Source of the DNA: RGIG5681 sp034180345 | GTDB taxonomy: Bacteria; Bacillota_I; Bacilli_A; Erysipelotrichales; Erysipelotrichaceae | Length of the DNA: 36,382 nucleotides | Assembly: GCA_034180345.1 (NCBI GenBank) | Contig: JAXFOQ010000041.1 | Location: forward strand, 1-36,382 | Direction of reading: 5' to 3' | Shown here: piece by piece, positions 6,569-14,852 of the stretch | Numbering within the stretch: position 1 is the stretch's first letter | Layout of the letters: every line of letters starts with the position of its first letter | The notes under the pieces: model-generated | Databases searched by the model: none | The model's input: only the letters and a program-made list of their open reading frames with translations | Told to the model about the DNA's origin: nothing | Translations under genes and position numbers: made by a program

Positions 6569-9220
6569 ATGAAATTGATCAGATTGTTAATATTGTTATT
6601 AATTGTTTTTATTGGTGGAATCAATATCAGTGCCAGTGATGAATATTTATTGGTTGATCACGAAGATAAAAAAATTGGTAGTTATGCTAGTTATGATGAT
6701 GCTTTATCAGCATATAATCAACATATTAATAAATATCAAAATATCGCAATTAAAAAAGGTAAGAACTATCTTAAAACAAAATATGGAGTGGTACAACTTA
6801 AGACGGTAAAGGGTTGTACCTACGATATTAAATATCGGGATAATTTTGGTAGAGATGGTAGTATTAACGGTTGTAAAGGTATTGATGCTCAATATTTGGA
6901 TACGGCTAGTGATTTGAGTACGGTAAAAATTAAAATCAGCGGTATTAAGGCTGATGTTAACTTTAGTGATGCCATCATTATTCCTTATGAACATTTGAAA
7001 CTAAGAACGAGTACCTATATCAATATCAATGGTAATTTATATCATCAAATTAAAACACAATTTAATTCCGATCATTACACCAGTGTCATTAATTTGGGCA
7101 AAAGTCCTAATTATATTGATAAAAATAAGTCGTATTTTAGTTATGATGGTCATTATTTTTATGATGATTTTTATAAAATGACTGATGATTATCGACAAGG
7201 AAATAATCATCAAGCCATTAATTCACAAGAAGTATATTATAATTATTATCAATATCTCCCTCATCGTTCATTAACGGGATATAATGCTAATCAACTTAAT
7301 AATTATTTTAAAAATAATTTAAATATTGATCATTTATTGAATAAATATCAGGACTATGATCAAGATGGTTTTAATGATATTTTAAATCAAAGTCAATACT
7401 TTAATAGGGGTGATGACTTTATTAGTAATCAATATTTATTTGGGGCCAATGCCTTAATGTTGATTAGTACCTCAATGGAAGAAAGCGATTATGGTCGTAG
7501 TCTTAAAGCCTTAACCGATAATAATGTCTATGATCATATCGCCTTTGAAAAAGATACTCAACTACAAAATAATCGTTTTAACAGTGTTGCCGATTCCATC
7601 TATAACCATGCAAAATATTTTGTGAGTGGAAGCTTTGCTAATAACGAAAGTAAAAAATACAATGGTTCATTTTTTGGCAACAAAGAAAGTGGCATCAATA
7701 CTTATTACAGCAATGATCCCTATTGGGGAGAAAAAGTTGCCAGTAATTATTATAAGCTTGATACCGCATTGGGCAATAATGATTTTAAGCGTTATGCCCT
7801 AGGAATTTTAAAACATCAAGAGCTTAATATTTATCAGGATCAGGAATTAAAAGAATCTATTTATAAAATAAAAAATATTAATAATTATGCCGTCATTCTT
7901 TTGGGAGAGGGCGATAATTTTTATAAAATTCAAATTGATGCTCCAGCAATTACTGATTATCGTTATGATTTTGAAAAAATGGTTGGCTATATTAAAAAAA
8001 GCGCTCTTAAATATCGTTTAGATGAACAGGAATTAATACCAAAGGTATATACTAAGATAGAATTTGATGCTGATGGCGGTAAGTATCATGATGGTGATGA
8101 TAAGCTTGTTTATAATGTTGAAAAAGGTAGTAGTGCAGGTAATGTCATTCCTTATAAAAAGGGTTATGAATTTATTGGCTATGATCAAGATAATGAAAAA
8201 TTTAAGGCTAAGTATCTTAAAATAAAAGCGATTAAAATTATTAAAGGCAGTGATAGTAAGAAATTAAAGAATAATTATCCTGATTTAAGCGGTGATAAAT
8301 TAATGATTGATTATGAAGATGGAACCAACAAAGAAATGGCTATTAGTACCGATATGCTTAAAACCTTTAAATTTAATCAAGAAGGCAAAGGTATCATCAC
8401 TTATAACGGAGTGGAAGTTGACTATCAATTACCAATTATTGATCAATATGACCAAAATAATAAAGAAGTCAGAAATTTACTCGATGATTATAGTAAAAAA
8501 CCCGCTGAAGATAAATTATTAAAGCTTAAAAAATATATTAATGATCATGAGGTTATTTTAAACATTGAAGAAATAAGATTTATTGATGATTTATTAATTA
8601 AGTATCTTGATAATCGTGTTAATTTACATATTAAAAATAGTAATTATAATTTAAACTTATCGGGTTTAGCCTTAGCCTTAGATTATGATAGTTTTAATAA
8701 GGATAATTTTTTAATTAAAGATACGATTGATGTCAGGAATAAAAATATTAGTGGTAACGAATATGCGCGTTTATCAAAATTTGCTAAAAATAATGGTTAT
8801 ACCGTAGTTGATAGTTTCAAACCAGAATTTTATTATAATTATGATCAAATAGTCCTTAATTCACCGATGGTGATTTCACTTACACCATCCGGCATTGATG
8901 ATAATGCGATTTATACAGTCTTTAGTTTAGATGCTGATAATGATATAGTAAAACTTAAAACAATCAGATCTAAAAATTATCTAACCTTCTTAACGAAGAA
9001 TATCGGTAGTTATTTGATTGCTAAGAAGAATACAGCTAATAATTATAATTTTAAGGATAATTTAGAAAATATTAATAAGCATTCAATGAATTATAATGAA
9101 ATGACGATGTTTTTAACTGGTGGTGTGGCGATAATATCTTTATCTTTGGCAGCAATATCGGTTATTATTGAAATAAAGAGGAATAAAAATGGAAAGATTA
9201 CAAAAAATTATCGCCGCTAG
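6569..9220 (+). CDS. Membrane-anchored glucosaminidase (GH73 type), probable peptidoglycan hydrolase of the type VII locus
   Basis: 883 residues. An N-terminal signal sequence ends near ISA-S (residue 22). The glucosaminidase domain lies at about 285-400, with the candidate catalytic Glu in S-M-E-E-S (E304/E305) and the later typical segment D-P-Y-W-G-E-K-V-A-S-N-Y-Y-K-L-D. This resembles LytD/LytG-type N-acetylglucosaminidases. A module resembling the Listeria-Bacteroides (InlB B) repeat follows at about 492-550, with F-D-A-D-G-G and a G-Y-E-F-I-G-Y turn. After a long hydrophilic region, a single membrane helix (about 848-870) and a basic tail hold it in the membrane. It starts 30 bases after the YukD-like gene but has its own -10. 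Peptidoglycan cleavage to let the secretion apparatus through is a reasonable inference. Confidence 0.75.
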   Translation: MKLIRLLILLLIVFIGGINISASDEYLLVDHEDKKIGSYASYDDALSAYNQHINKYQNIAIKKGKNYLKTKYGVVQLKTVKGCTYDIKYRDNFGRDGSINGCKGIDAQYLDTASDLSTVKIKISGIKADVNFSDAIIIPYEHLKLRTSTYININGNLYHQIKTQFNSDHYTSVINLGKSPNYIDKNKSYFSYDGHYFYDDFYKMTDDYRQGNNHQAINSQEVYYNYYQYLPHRSLTGYNANQLNNYFKNNLNIDHLLNKYQDYDQDGFNDILNQSQYFNRGDDFISNQYLFGANALMLISTSMEESDYGRSLKALTDNNVYDHIAFEKDTQLQNNRFNSVADSIYNHAKYFVSGSFANNESKKYNGSFFGNKESGINTYYSNDPYWGEKVASNYYKLDTALGNNDFKRYALGILKHQELNIYQDQELKESIYKIKNINNYAVILLGEGDNFYKIQIDAPAITDYRYDFEKMVGYIKKSALKYRLDEQELIPKVYTKIEFDADGGKYHDGDDKLVYNVEKGSSAGNVIPYKKGYEFIGYDQDNEKFKAKYLKIKAIKIIKGSDSKKLKNNYPDLSGDKLMIDYEDGTNKEMAISTDMLKTFKFNQEGKGIITYNGVEVDYQLPIIDQYDQNNKEVRNLLDDYSKKPAEDKLLKLKKYINDHEVILNIEEIRFIDDLLIKYLDNRVNLHIKNSNYNLNLSGLALALDYDSFNKDNFLIKDTIDVRNKNISGNEYARLSKFAKNNGYTVVDSFKPEFYYNYDQIVLNSPMVISLTPSGIDDNAIYTVFSLDADNDIVKLKTIRSKNYLTFLTKNIGSYLIAKKNTANNYNFKDNLENINKHSMNYNEMTMFLTGGVAIISLSLAAISVIIEIKRNKNGKITKNYRR

Positions 9221-9920
9221 TGGCATATGTTCAAGAAGAAAGGCGGAAGTTTTAATTGTTGAAGGTAAGGTTAAAGTCAATGGTGTTGTTATTGATAGTC
9301 TTGGTTTTAAAGCCAGTGATAACGATAAAATAACGGTTGATGGTATGGAAATTAAAAGGGAAGAAAAAGTGGTCTTTATTTTTAACAAACCTAAAAATGT
9401 AATTACCAGCACCAGTGATGATCGCGGTCGTGCCAGTGTTAATGATTATTTTGATGAAGATTTTCGTTTGTTTCCAATTGGTAGATTAGACTATGATTCT
9501 TCAGGGCTGGTTTTAATGAGCAACGACGGCAAGCTTACCAACGAAATATTGCATCCACGCTTTGAAATTCCTAAGGTTTATGAAGTAACTGTTGATAATT
9601 TAGTTAGTAAAGATGATATTAATAAATTGTGTAAGGGTGTGGTTATTGATGGAACATATAAGACGGGTCGAGCTAAAATTAAATTAATTAGAAAGAATTT
9701 AAATAAAAAAACATCTTTTTTAGAAGTTACGATTTATGAAGGTCATAATCGTCAAATCAGAAAGATGTTTGAAGTTTTCGGTTATAAGGTTATTAAATTA
9801 CATCGCATTAGCGAGGCTAATATTCATCTTGGCAATCTAAAACCTGGAGAATATCGTAAGTTAAAACCCTTTGAAGTTTTGAGTCTTAAGAAATTTTTAA
9901 ATGATCCCAAGACCTCTTAA
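9189..9920 (+). CDS. rluB: 23S rRNA pseudouridine synthase RluB-like
   Basis: 243 residues, the usual size. An S4 RNA-binding domain occupies the first 60 residues (R-L-Q-K-I-I-A-A-S-G-I-C-S-R-R-K-A-E), followed by the RsuA/RluB/E/F catalytic domain. The signature G-R-L-D-Y-D-S-S-G-L places the catalytic Asp at D101, and G-H-N-R-Q-I-R-K-M-F follows later. The family isomerises a uridine in the peptidyl-transferase region of 23S rRNA or in 16S rRNA; RluB is favoured over RsuA from the sequence, but this is not certain. AAGAGGA precedes the ATG. The first 32 bases lie inside the end of the glucosaminidase gene, and the 3' end overlaps the convergent rqcH by 24 bases. Confidence 0.88.
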   Translation: MERLQKIIAASGICSRRKAEVLIVEGKVKVNGVVIDSLGFKASDNDKITVDGMEIKREEKVVFIFNKPKNVITSTSDDRGRASVNDYFDEDFRLFPIGRLDYDSSGLVLMSNDGKLTNEILHPRFEIPKVYEVTVDNLVSKDDINKLCKGVVIDGTYKTGRAKIKLIRKNLNKKTSFLEVTIYEGHNRQIRKMFEVFGYKVIKLHRISEANIHLGNLKPGEYRKLKPFEVLSLKKFLNDPKTS

Positions 9921-11510
9921 TAAATCAAAATCAACATCAATATAGATGGTCTTTTGATTGGTGATAGCTGCCTTAGCGCCAGTAATTTTTTTAACATCCT
10001 TAATTAAACAATAATCAACAGGAATAGAAGAACTGTTTCTTCCACCACTAAAGTAGGCGGCAATTTGTGCGCATAGGCGAATTTCAGCTTCACTTGGATT
10101 ATCGCTGTCAATTACAACATGGGCCCCATGATAGTCTTTGGCATGGAAAAAAGTTTGTTTTTTAGTGGCAATTTTAAAGGTTAGGAAACTGTTTTGAATA
10201 TTATTTTTTCCAAACATAATTAATTTATCATTGAAAATAACTTTATAAATATTAGGGTTTTTGTGATTTTTCTTAGAATTTCTTTTTTGTTTTTGAGCTT
10301 TTAAATAGCCTAATTTAATTAATTCATCCTTTATTTCCAAGGCATCATTATAGTTAGAAAATTCTAATTGTTCATTAAGTGATAAGAAATAATCTAAATT
10401 TTTATTGGCAATATCCAATTCCTTTTCTTGGTATGATAGTCCTTTCTTAAGCTTTTGATAGCGCTGATAATACTTATTTGCATTATCTTTAATATTTAAT
10501 TTAGGGTTTAATAAGATATTTATCATCTTACCATCATAGTCATATACATCAATGTTGTCGATGCCCTTTAGTTGTAATTTACCACTCATAAACAGATAAT
10601 CACCAGCTTCTTTAAATTTATCAGCACCATCAGCCTCAAGTATTGATTGTTGAAGTTTAATGATTTTGGTTTGAAAATGCTTAATTTGGCGTTTGACAAT
10701 TTTAAATAAATCATTAGCAATCGCTTTTATTAGGGTCTTTTGTGTAGCTTGATCATAGATAATATCAAAGGCTTCTTCGATTTTATAACATTGATGATTA
10801 TCATCGAGATGGTTTAATGCAATAAGATGGAAATTATTTTTACTGACATATATCTGTTTACTTGTTTCAATATCATTCATAATTTGAACAAATTTTTCAT
10901 TGTTGCCGATACGATATAGAACTTCTTTTTCCAGTAATGGTGAAAACCCTTGCAATTTTTTAGTTAAATTATCAGGGGCTTCATCAATTTTAAAGGGATT
11001 AACCTTTTCTTGTGGAGGGATATTGATGAAGTTGGCACCAACTTGAATGGTTCTTTTAGTATTTTCAAAGGGTGGAATCTTTTTTAAGGCATCGATTATT
11101 TTATTGCTTTGATCATTAACTAAGATGGCATTGGCATATTTTCCCATCAATTCAATATATAGACTTAAATAGATATCATCATATAATTCATCAATACTTT
11201 TAATTTTAAAAATTAAATAACGATCATAATCATTTTGAACAACATCATAGATGATTCCGTTATTTAGATATTTTCTAAGCACCATTACAAAATTAGAAGG
11301 ATAATCACTCGCCAGATAATTTTTATTCGTGAAATGGATGCGATTATTGACTGAATGGGTACTGATGAAAATATTTTTTCTTTGACCATGACAACGAACA
11401 TTAATCACTAAATCGGTATCGCTGATACCAGTAATTTTATTGATTTTCATCGGTAAATTTTCAATAAACAATTTATTAATTTTATTTAAGATAATTCCAT
11501 CAATATTCAT
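9897..11510 (-). CDS. rqcH: RqcH / NFACT ribosome quality-control protein
   Basis: 537 residues from the ATG at 11510. Homologues begin M-x-F/I-D-G, and this start gives MNIDGIIL, so I prefer it to the ATG at 11525. The NFACT-N domain contains the D-R pair (D96-R97) used for tRNA recruitment. A coiled-coil middle (about 265-385) and an NFACT-R-type C-terminal domain (H-A-K-D-Y-H-G-A-H-V-V-I) follow. RqcH binds stalled 50S subunits and recruits alanyl-tRNA to add C-terminal Ala tails that mark the nascent chain for degradation. There is no ribosome site; TATAAT sits six bases upstream of the ATG. The gene is divergent from gmk. Confidence 0.9.
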   Translation of the reverse strand: MNIDGIILNKINKLFIENLPMKINKITGISDTDLVINVRCHGQRKNIFISTHSVNNRIHFTNKNYLASDYPSNFVMVLRKYLNNGIIYDVVQNDYDRYLIFKIKSIDELYDDIYLSLYIELMGKYANAILVNDQSNKIIDALKKIPPFENTKRTIQVGANFINIPPQEKVNPFKIDEAPDNLTKKLQGFSPLLEKEVLYRIGNNEKFVQIMNDIETSKQIYVSKNNFHLIALNHLDDNHQCYKIEEAFDIIYDQATQKTLIKAIANDLFKIVKRQIKHFQTKIIKLQQSILEADGADKFKEAGDYLFMSGKLQLKGIDNIDVYDYDGKMINILLNPKLNIKDNANKYYQRYQKLKKGLSYQEKELDIANKNLDYFLSLNEQLEFSNYNDALEIKDELIKLGYLKAQKQKRNSKKNHKNPNIYKVIFNDKLIMFGKNNIQNSFLTFKIATKKQTFFHAKDYHGAHVVIDSDNPSEAEIRLCAQIAAYFSGGRNSSSIPVDYCLIKDVKKITGAKAAITNQKTIYIDVDFDLLRGLGII

Positions 11511-11516
11511 AAGTAA

Positions 11517-11522
11517 ATTATA
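11517..11522 (-). promoter_or_regulatory. -10 hexamer TATAAT six bases before the rqcH ATG
   Basis: On the minus strand TATAAT is followed by TTACTT and the ATG at 11510, with no Shine-Dalgarno sequence, so a leaderless transcript is likely. A second candidate, an extended -10 TGTTATAAT, lies about 45 bases further upstream (near 11560-11568). It would give a short leader, still without a ribosome site. Confidence 0.5.
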
Positions 11523-11625
11523 CATTATTTAATAATAGTTAATTTTAATTTTTAAAAAATTATAACAGATGACATTACTTTTATAGGAAATTTAAATTCC
11601 ATCTATCATTATCGCTTAATTGTGT

Positions 11626-11631
11626 TATCAT
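11626..11631 (+). promoter_or_regulatory. Extended -10 (TGTTATCAT) ten bases before the gmk ATG
   Basis: TG at 11623-11624, one base, then TATCAT. The ATG lies at 11642 and no Shine-Dalgarno sequence stands between, so the expected RNA start is within a few bases of the start codon. Confidence 0.45.
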
Positions 11632-11641
11632 TATTATTAAT

Positions 11642-12211
11642 ATGAAAAAGGGTTTATTAATTATTTATAGTGGTCCCAGTGGTGTTGGTAAAGGAACAGT
11701 TTTAAAAGAGTTGATGGTCAAAAAAGGACTTAATCTTGTTTATTCGGTAAGCATGACAACCAGAAAACCTCGTCAAGGTGAGGTTGAGGGAAAAAATTAT
11801 TTTTTTGTTACACATGAGGAATTTGAAAAAGCCATCGCCAAGGATGAATTTTTAGAGTATGCGGAATTTGTGGGTAATTATTATGGTACTCCCAAGTCGT
11901 TTGTTGAAAGTGAACGCTTAAAAGGGAATAATGTTATTCTGGAAATTGAAGTCGAAGGTGCTAAACAAGTGATGAAGAAATGCGATGATGCGATGAGTAT
12001 TTTTATTGTTCCACCAAGTTTAGAAGAACTTGAAAATCGTATTCGTAATCGCAAAACTGAAGATGAAAAAACTATCGCCAAAAGATTGGCGAAGGCACGA
12101 ATTGAAATTAATGAAACAGAATTATATGACTATGTTGTTTGCAATGACTCAGTTATTGATGCTGTTAAAGAAATTGAAAAAATTATTTTAGATAATATGA
12201 ATAATGCTTAG
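11642..12211 (+). CDS. gmk: Guanylate kinase
   Basis: 189 residues, normal length. The P-loop G-P-S-G-V-G-K-G-T covers residues 11-19. The GMP-binding region with S-M-T-T-R-K-P-R-x-G-E-V-E-G-K-N-Y-F follows, then the lid R-x-R-x-x-x-D/E type sequence I-R-N-R-K-T-E-D-E. It converts GMP and ATP to GDP and ADP in the cytosol. It is a single gene: its own extended -10 lies just upstream, and a terminator overlaps its stop codon. It lacks a ribosome site and is divergent from the equally SD-less rqcH. Confidence 0.95.
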   Translation: MKKGLLIIYSGPSGVGKGTVLKELMVKKGLNLVYSVSMTTRKPRQGEVEGKNYFFVTHEEFEKAIAKDEFLEYAEFVGNYYGTPKSFVESERLKGNNVILEIEVEGAKQVMKKCDDAMSIFIVPPSLEELENRIRNRKTEDEKTIAKRLAKARIEINETELYDYVVCNDSVIDAVKEIEKIILDNMNNA

Positions 12212-12228
12212 TAAGCATTATTTTTTTA
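12200..12228 (+). terminator. Rho-independent terminator of gmk
   Basis: AATAATGCT / AGCATTATT stem around a five-base loop, then seven T. The gmk stop codon TAG lies in the loop, so the last codons of the gene form one arm of the stem. Confidence 0.9.
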
Positions 12229-12242
12229 TTATGATGAGTATT

Positions 12243-12273
12243 AAAAAAGCGATTAGTATTAATCTAATCGCTT
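12243..12273 (-). terminator. Rho-independent terminator of rpsD
   Basis: On the minus strand AAGCGATTAG and CTAATCGCTT form a perfect 10-bp stem with a 7-base loop, followed by TTTTTT. It lies 10 bases after the rpsD stop, convergent with the gmk terminator. Confidence 0.9.
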
Positions 12274-12283
12274 AAACTATTTA

Positions 12284-12889
12284 TTATCTACTATAATATT
12301 CAACCACTAGGGCTTCGTTTACTTCAGTATTTAGTTCACTGCGTTCAGGTAAACGAACATAAGTACCTTTGCGAGCTTCCTTATCTACTTCTACGAATGG
12401 TTTTAAACTGATGTTGGCTTCTAAAGCTTCGCCAACTAAGTTCAAACTGCGTGATTTTTCTTTTAATTCAATAGTTGAACCTGGTTTTACATTGAAACTT
12501 GGAATATCAACTTTTTTACCATTTACTAAGATATGACCATGATTTACAAGTTGTCTTGCTTGTCTTCTGGTTAATGCAAATCCCATACGATAAACGATGT
12601 TATCTAAACGAGATTCCAATAACACCAACATTTCATGACCAGTAACACCCTTAGTTTTAACAGCTTTTAAATAAGTGTTGTAGAATTGTTTTTCACTTAA
12701 ACCGTATAGATGACGAATTTTTTGTTTTTCAGCTAATTGTAAGCCATAGTTAGATTGTTTAATTCGACGAGTAGGATTTCCGTGTTGTCCTGGGATATAA
12801 GGTCTTTTGCTTAATTCTTTTCCTGTTTCTAGGATAGAGAAGTTAAGACGACGACTTATACGCCATACTGGACCAGTATTTCTTGCCAT
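12284..12889 (-). CDS. rpsD: 30S ribosomal protein S4
   Basis: 201 residues from MARNTGP, preceded by AGGAGGAAAATT; longer in-frame readings upstream run through the leader and are excluded. The N-terminal S4 region and the S4 RNA-binding fold (L-E-S-R-L-D-N-I-V-Y-R-M-G-F and R-Q-A-R-Q-L-V-N-H-G-H-I-L-V-N-G-K) are complete. It is a primary 16S rRNA binding protein and, in Bacillus, represses its own synthesis through its leader. It has its own promoter, a structured leader and a terminator, so it is monocistronic. Position opposite ezrA-nifZ-thiI is the conserved Bacillus-type order. Confidence 0.96.
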   Translation of the reverse strand: MARNTGPVWRISRRLNFSILETGKELSKRPYIPGQHGNPTRRIKQSNYGLQLAEKQKIRHLYGLSEKQFYNTYLKAVKTKGVTGHEMLVLLESRLDNIVYRMGFALTRRQARQLVNHGHILVNGKKVDIPSFNVKPGSTIELKEKSRSLNLVGEALEANISLKPFVEVDKEARKGTYVRLPERSELNTEVNEALVVEYYSR

Positions 12890-12893
12890 AATT

Positions 12894-13018
12894 TTCCTCC
12901 TTATTGCGGCACACAATAACAGGTGTAAATCAATTTCCAAGGGTGTTGATATTAGAGTTTTCACTGAATGCAGCCAGTTACTCTTCGATAGTTTCCTACT
13001 ATCAACACATTTAAAAAT
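12894..13018 (-). promoter_or_regulatory. Structured rpsD leader, probable S4 autoregulatory element
   Basis: The minus-strand leader folds by eye as follows. A closing stem GTGTTGAT/ATCAACAC joins 13011-13018 to 12943-12950. Inside it are a small hairpin around AGGAA and a second arm AGAGT/ACTCT enclosing ACTG/CAGT. A separate hairpin TTATTG/CAATAA ends just before the GGAGG ribosome site. A multi-branched leader in front of rpsD matches the known S4 feedback element of Firmicutes in position and size. I cannot confirm a consensus match or pseudoknot from sight. Confidence 0.6.
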
Positions 13019-13047
13019 CATCTACATGCTGCCATAAATGCTTTTTA

Positions 13048-13076
13048 ATACTATCAATTAATGCAAATGATGTCAA
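13048..13076 (-). promoter_or_regulatory. Promoter of rpsD
   Basis: On the minus strand TTGACA (13071-13076), a 17-base spacer and TAGTAT (13048-13053), with TG one base before the -10. It is the best consensus promoter in the window and gives a leader of about 150 bases. Confidence 0.8.
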
Positions 13077-13130
13077 TATATTACATTTATATAATTGAAA
13101 TATCGGTTAAAGGAGGGTAAAATACTTAAT

Positions 13131-14852
13131 ATGGGGAACTTATCTAAGAAACAAATTGTAGTTATTATTGTAGTGGCACTGGCGATATTGCTTTTGTTGT
13201 TTTATTATTTTAAATTGAAAAATAGAAAGAAAAAAGTAAAGTCTAAATTTGACTCTTTACAATTCAGATACAATAGTATTAAATCAGTACCATTGGATTT
13301 TAAACTTAAAAAAGCTTTGTCAATTGCCAGAATTGATAGTGAAATAATGAATAAGGTAAAAGAATGTCAAGTTAATTATGAAGCTGCGAGTAATAACTTA
13401 AATGAATTATCACAACTATTTGAAGAATCAGAGGATTTAATCAGCGCCAATAAATATAAAACGATTGATGATGTTTTTGGACAAATTGATGATAAGCTGA
13501 AGATTGGTGAGATTAAAGTAAATGAAATCAGTGATTTTTTAGATACCATCTTAGAAAGAGAAGCTCATGAACGCGCTAAAGCCAATATCTTAAAAGATCG
13601 TTTCAGCAATCTTAAAGAAACTTTTAGAAAGTCTTATCCCTTGCTTGGTAAGAGCGTGAAGAACATTGAAAATGAAATTACCGATTGTGAACAACTTTTT
13701 TCAGCATTTGAAGAATGGGTATATGCATCGGATTATATCCGTGCTAAAGAGAGTTTGGAAGAAGCTGAAGCAATTATGGATAAGCTTGATAATATCATTA
13801 AAATTTCTCCTGAATTATTAGAAATAGCTGAAGGTGCTATTCCAGTCCTATATGATGAAACTAAACGCCAATATGCCCTTACAAGACAAAGGGGGGTATA
13901 TTTGGGTCATTTAAATGTTGATAATAATTTAAAACAAATTAAGGAGCGTTTAAATGATGCTTCCCATAATATCCAAGTTGGCAAGATTGAGGAAGTCCGT
14001 AAAGAATTAGACGCTATTACCCTTGACTTAAGAACATTGTTAAGAAATTTTAATAAGGAAAACGAGGCCTTTGTTGGAGTTAAAAGTGTTATTGAATTGA
14101 TTAATGAGGAAATTAATTTAATTGATAATAACTATAATTATATTCAAGAATGTTATGAACTGGAAAAGGATAAATTTGAATTAGGTTCTTTTGATGAATT
14201 GATAATCTCTAAGGATAAATATCTTAATTATTATCATGAAACCAGTAGTGAAATTAGACGCTTGTTAGATGATAATCAAACACCTTCATCAGTACTTAAT
14301 GATCAAGCCATTTCATTATTGAAGGAATTAAATGCCAAACAGAATGAATTAAAAGAAATTAAAAATCGTATTGATAATGCTAAGGCTGATGAAGAACGCG
14401 CCAATACGCAATTATTGAAATTTCAATTAATTTTAAATGAGATGAAGACTAAAATTGCTTCACATAAGCTTCCTTCTATTTCTGATGCCTATAAAGATGA
14501 TTTAGCAAGAGGCTATGAATATATCAATAATATTGATGAGGCGTTAAAAGAGGTACCTTTAAATCGTATCAAGTTAAAAAGTGTAGTTGATGAAACTTTG
14601 GATTATATATATAAACTATATAATAATGTCAATAATGTTGTAGGTATGGCTGGTATGGTCGAAAATACCATAGTGTTCGGAAATAAGTATCGCTCAAGTT
14701 ATCCAGAAGTCGATAGTGAACTTACAAGGGCGGAACTTGCCTATCATAATGGTGAATATACACAGGCTTTAACCATCGCCATTGCTGCCATTGAAAAATT
14801 ATTTCCTAACAGTTTAAGTAAAGAAGTGATGCAAGCTGGTGGCGAATATTAA
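13131..14852 (+). CDS. ezrA: Septation ring regulator EzrA
   Basis: 573 residues from ATG 13131 (Bacillus EzrA is about 562). AAGGAGGGT lies 12 bases upstream, slightly far, but no better in-frame start exists; the TTG at 13095 precedes that ribosome site. One N-terminal membrane helix (about residues 9-29) is followed by a basic stretch, and the rest is predicted coiled-coil and spectrin-like helix, as in EzrA. It is a membrane protein facing the cytosol that regulates FtsZ ring formation and links division to wall synthesis. Context (rpsD opposite, then nifZ and thiI) is the conserved Firmicutes order. The 3' end overlaps the cysteine desulfurase start by 14 bases. Confidence 0.9.
   Translation: MGNLSKKQIVVIIVVALAILLLLFYYFKLKNRKKKVKSKFDSLQFRYNSIKSVPLDFKLKKALSIARIDSEIMNKVKECQVNYEAASNNLNELSQLFEESEDLISANKYKTIDDVFGQIDDKLKIGEIKVNEISDFLDTILEREAHERAKANILKDRFSNLKETFRKSYPLLGKSVKNIENEITDCEQLFSAFEEWVYASDYIRAKESLEEAEAIMDKLDNIIKISPELLEIAEGAIPVLYDETKRQYALTRQRGVYLGHLNVDNNLKQIKERLNDASHNIQVGKIEEVRKELDAITLDLRTLLRNFNKENEAFVGVKSVIELINEEINLIDNNYNYIQECYELEKDKFELGSFDELIISKDKYLNYYHETSSEIRRLLDDNQTPSSVLNDQAISLLKELNAKQNELKEIKNRIDNAKADEERANTQLLKFQLILNEMKTKIASHKLPSISDAYKDDLARGYEYINNIDEALKEVPLNRIKLKSVVDETLDYIYKLYNNVNNVVGMAGMVENTIVFGNKYRSSYPEVDSELTRAELAYHNGEYTQALTIAIAAIEKLFPNSLSKEVMQAGGEY

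Noticed and set aside
12890..13021. An N-terminal extension of ribosomal protein S4
   Set aside because: It runs through the structured leader. MARNTGP with AGGAGG is the standard start.
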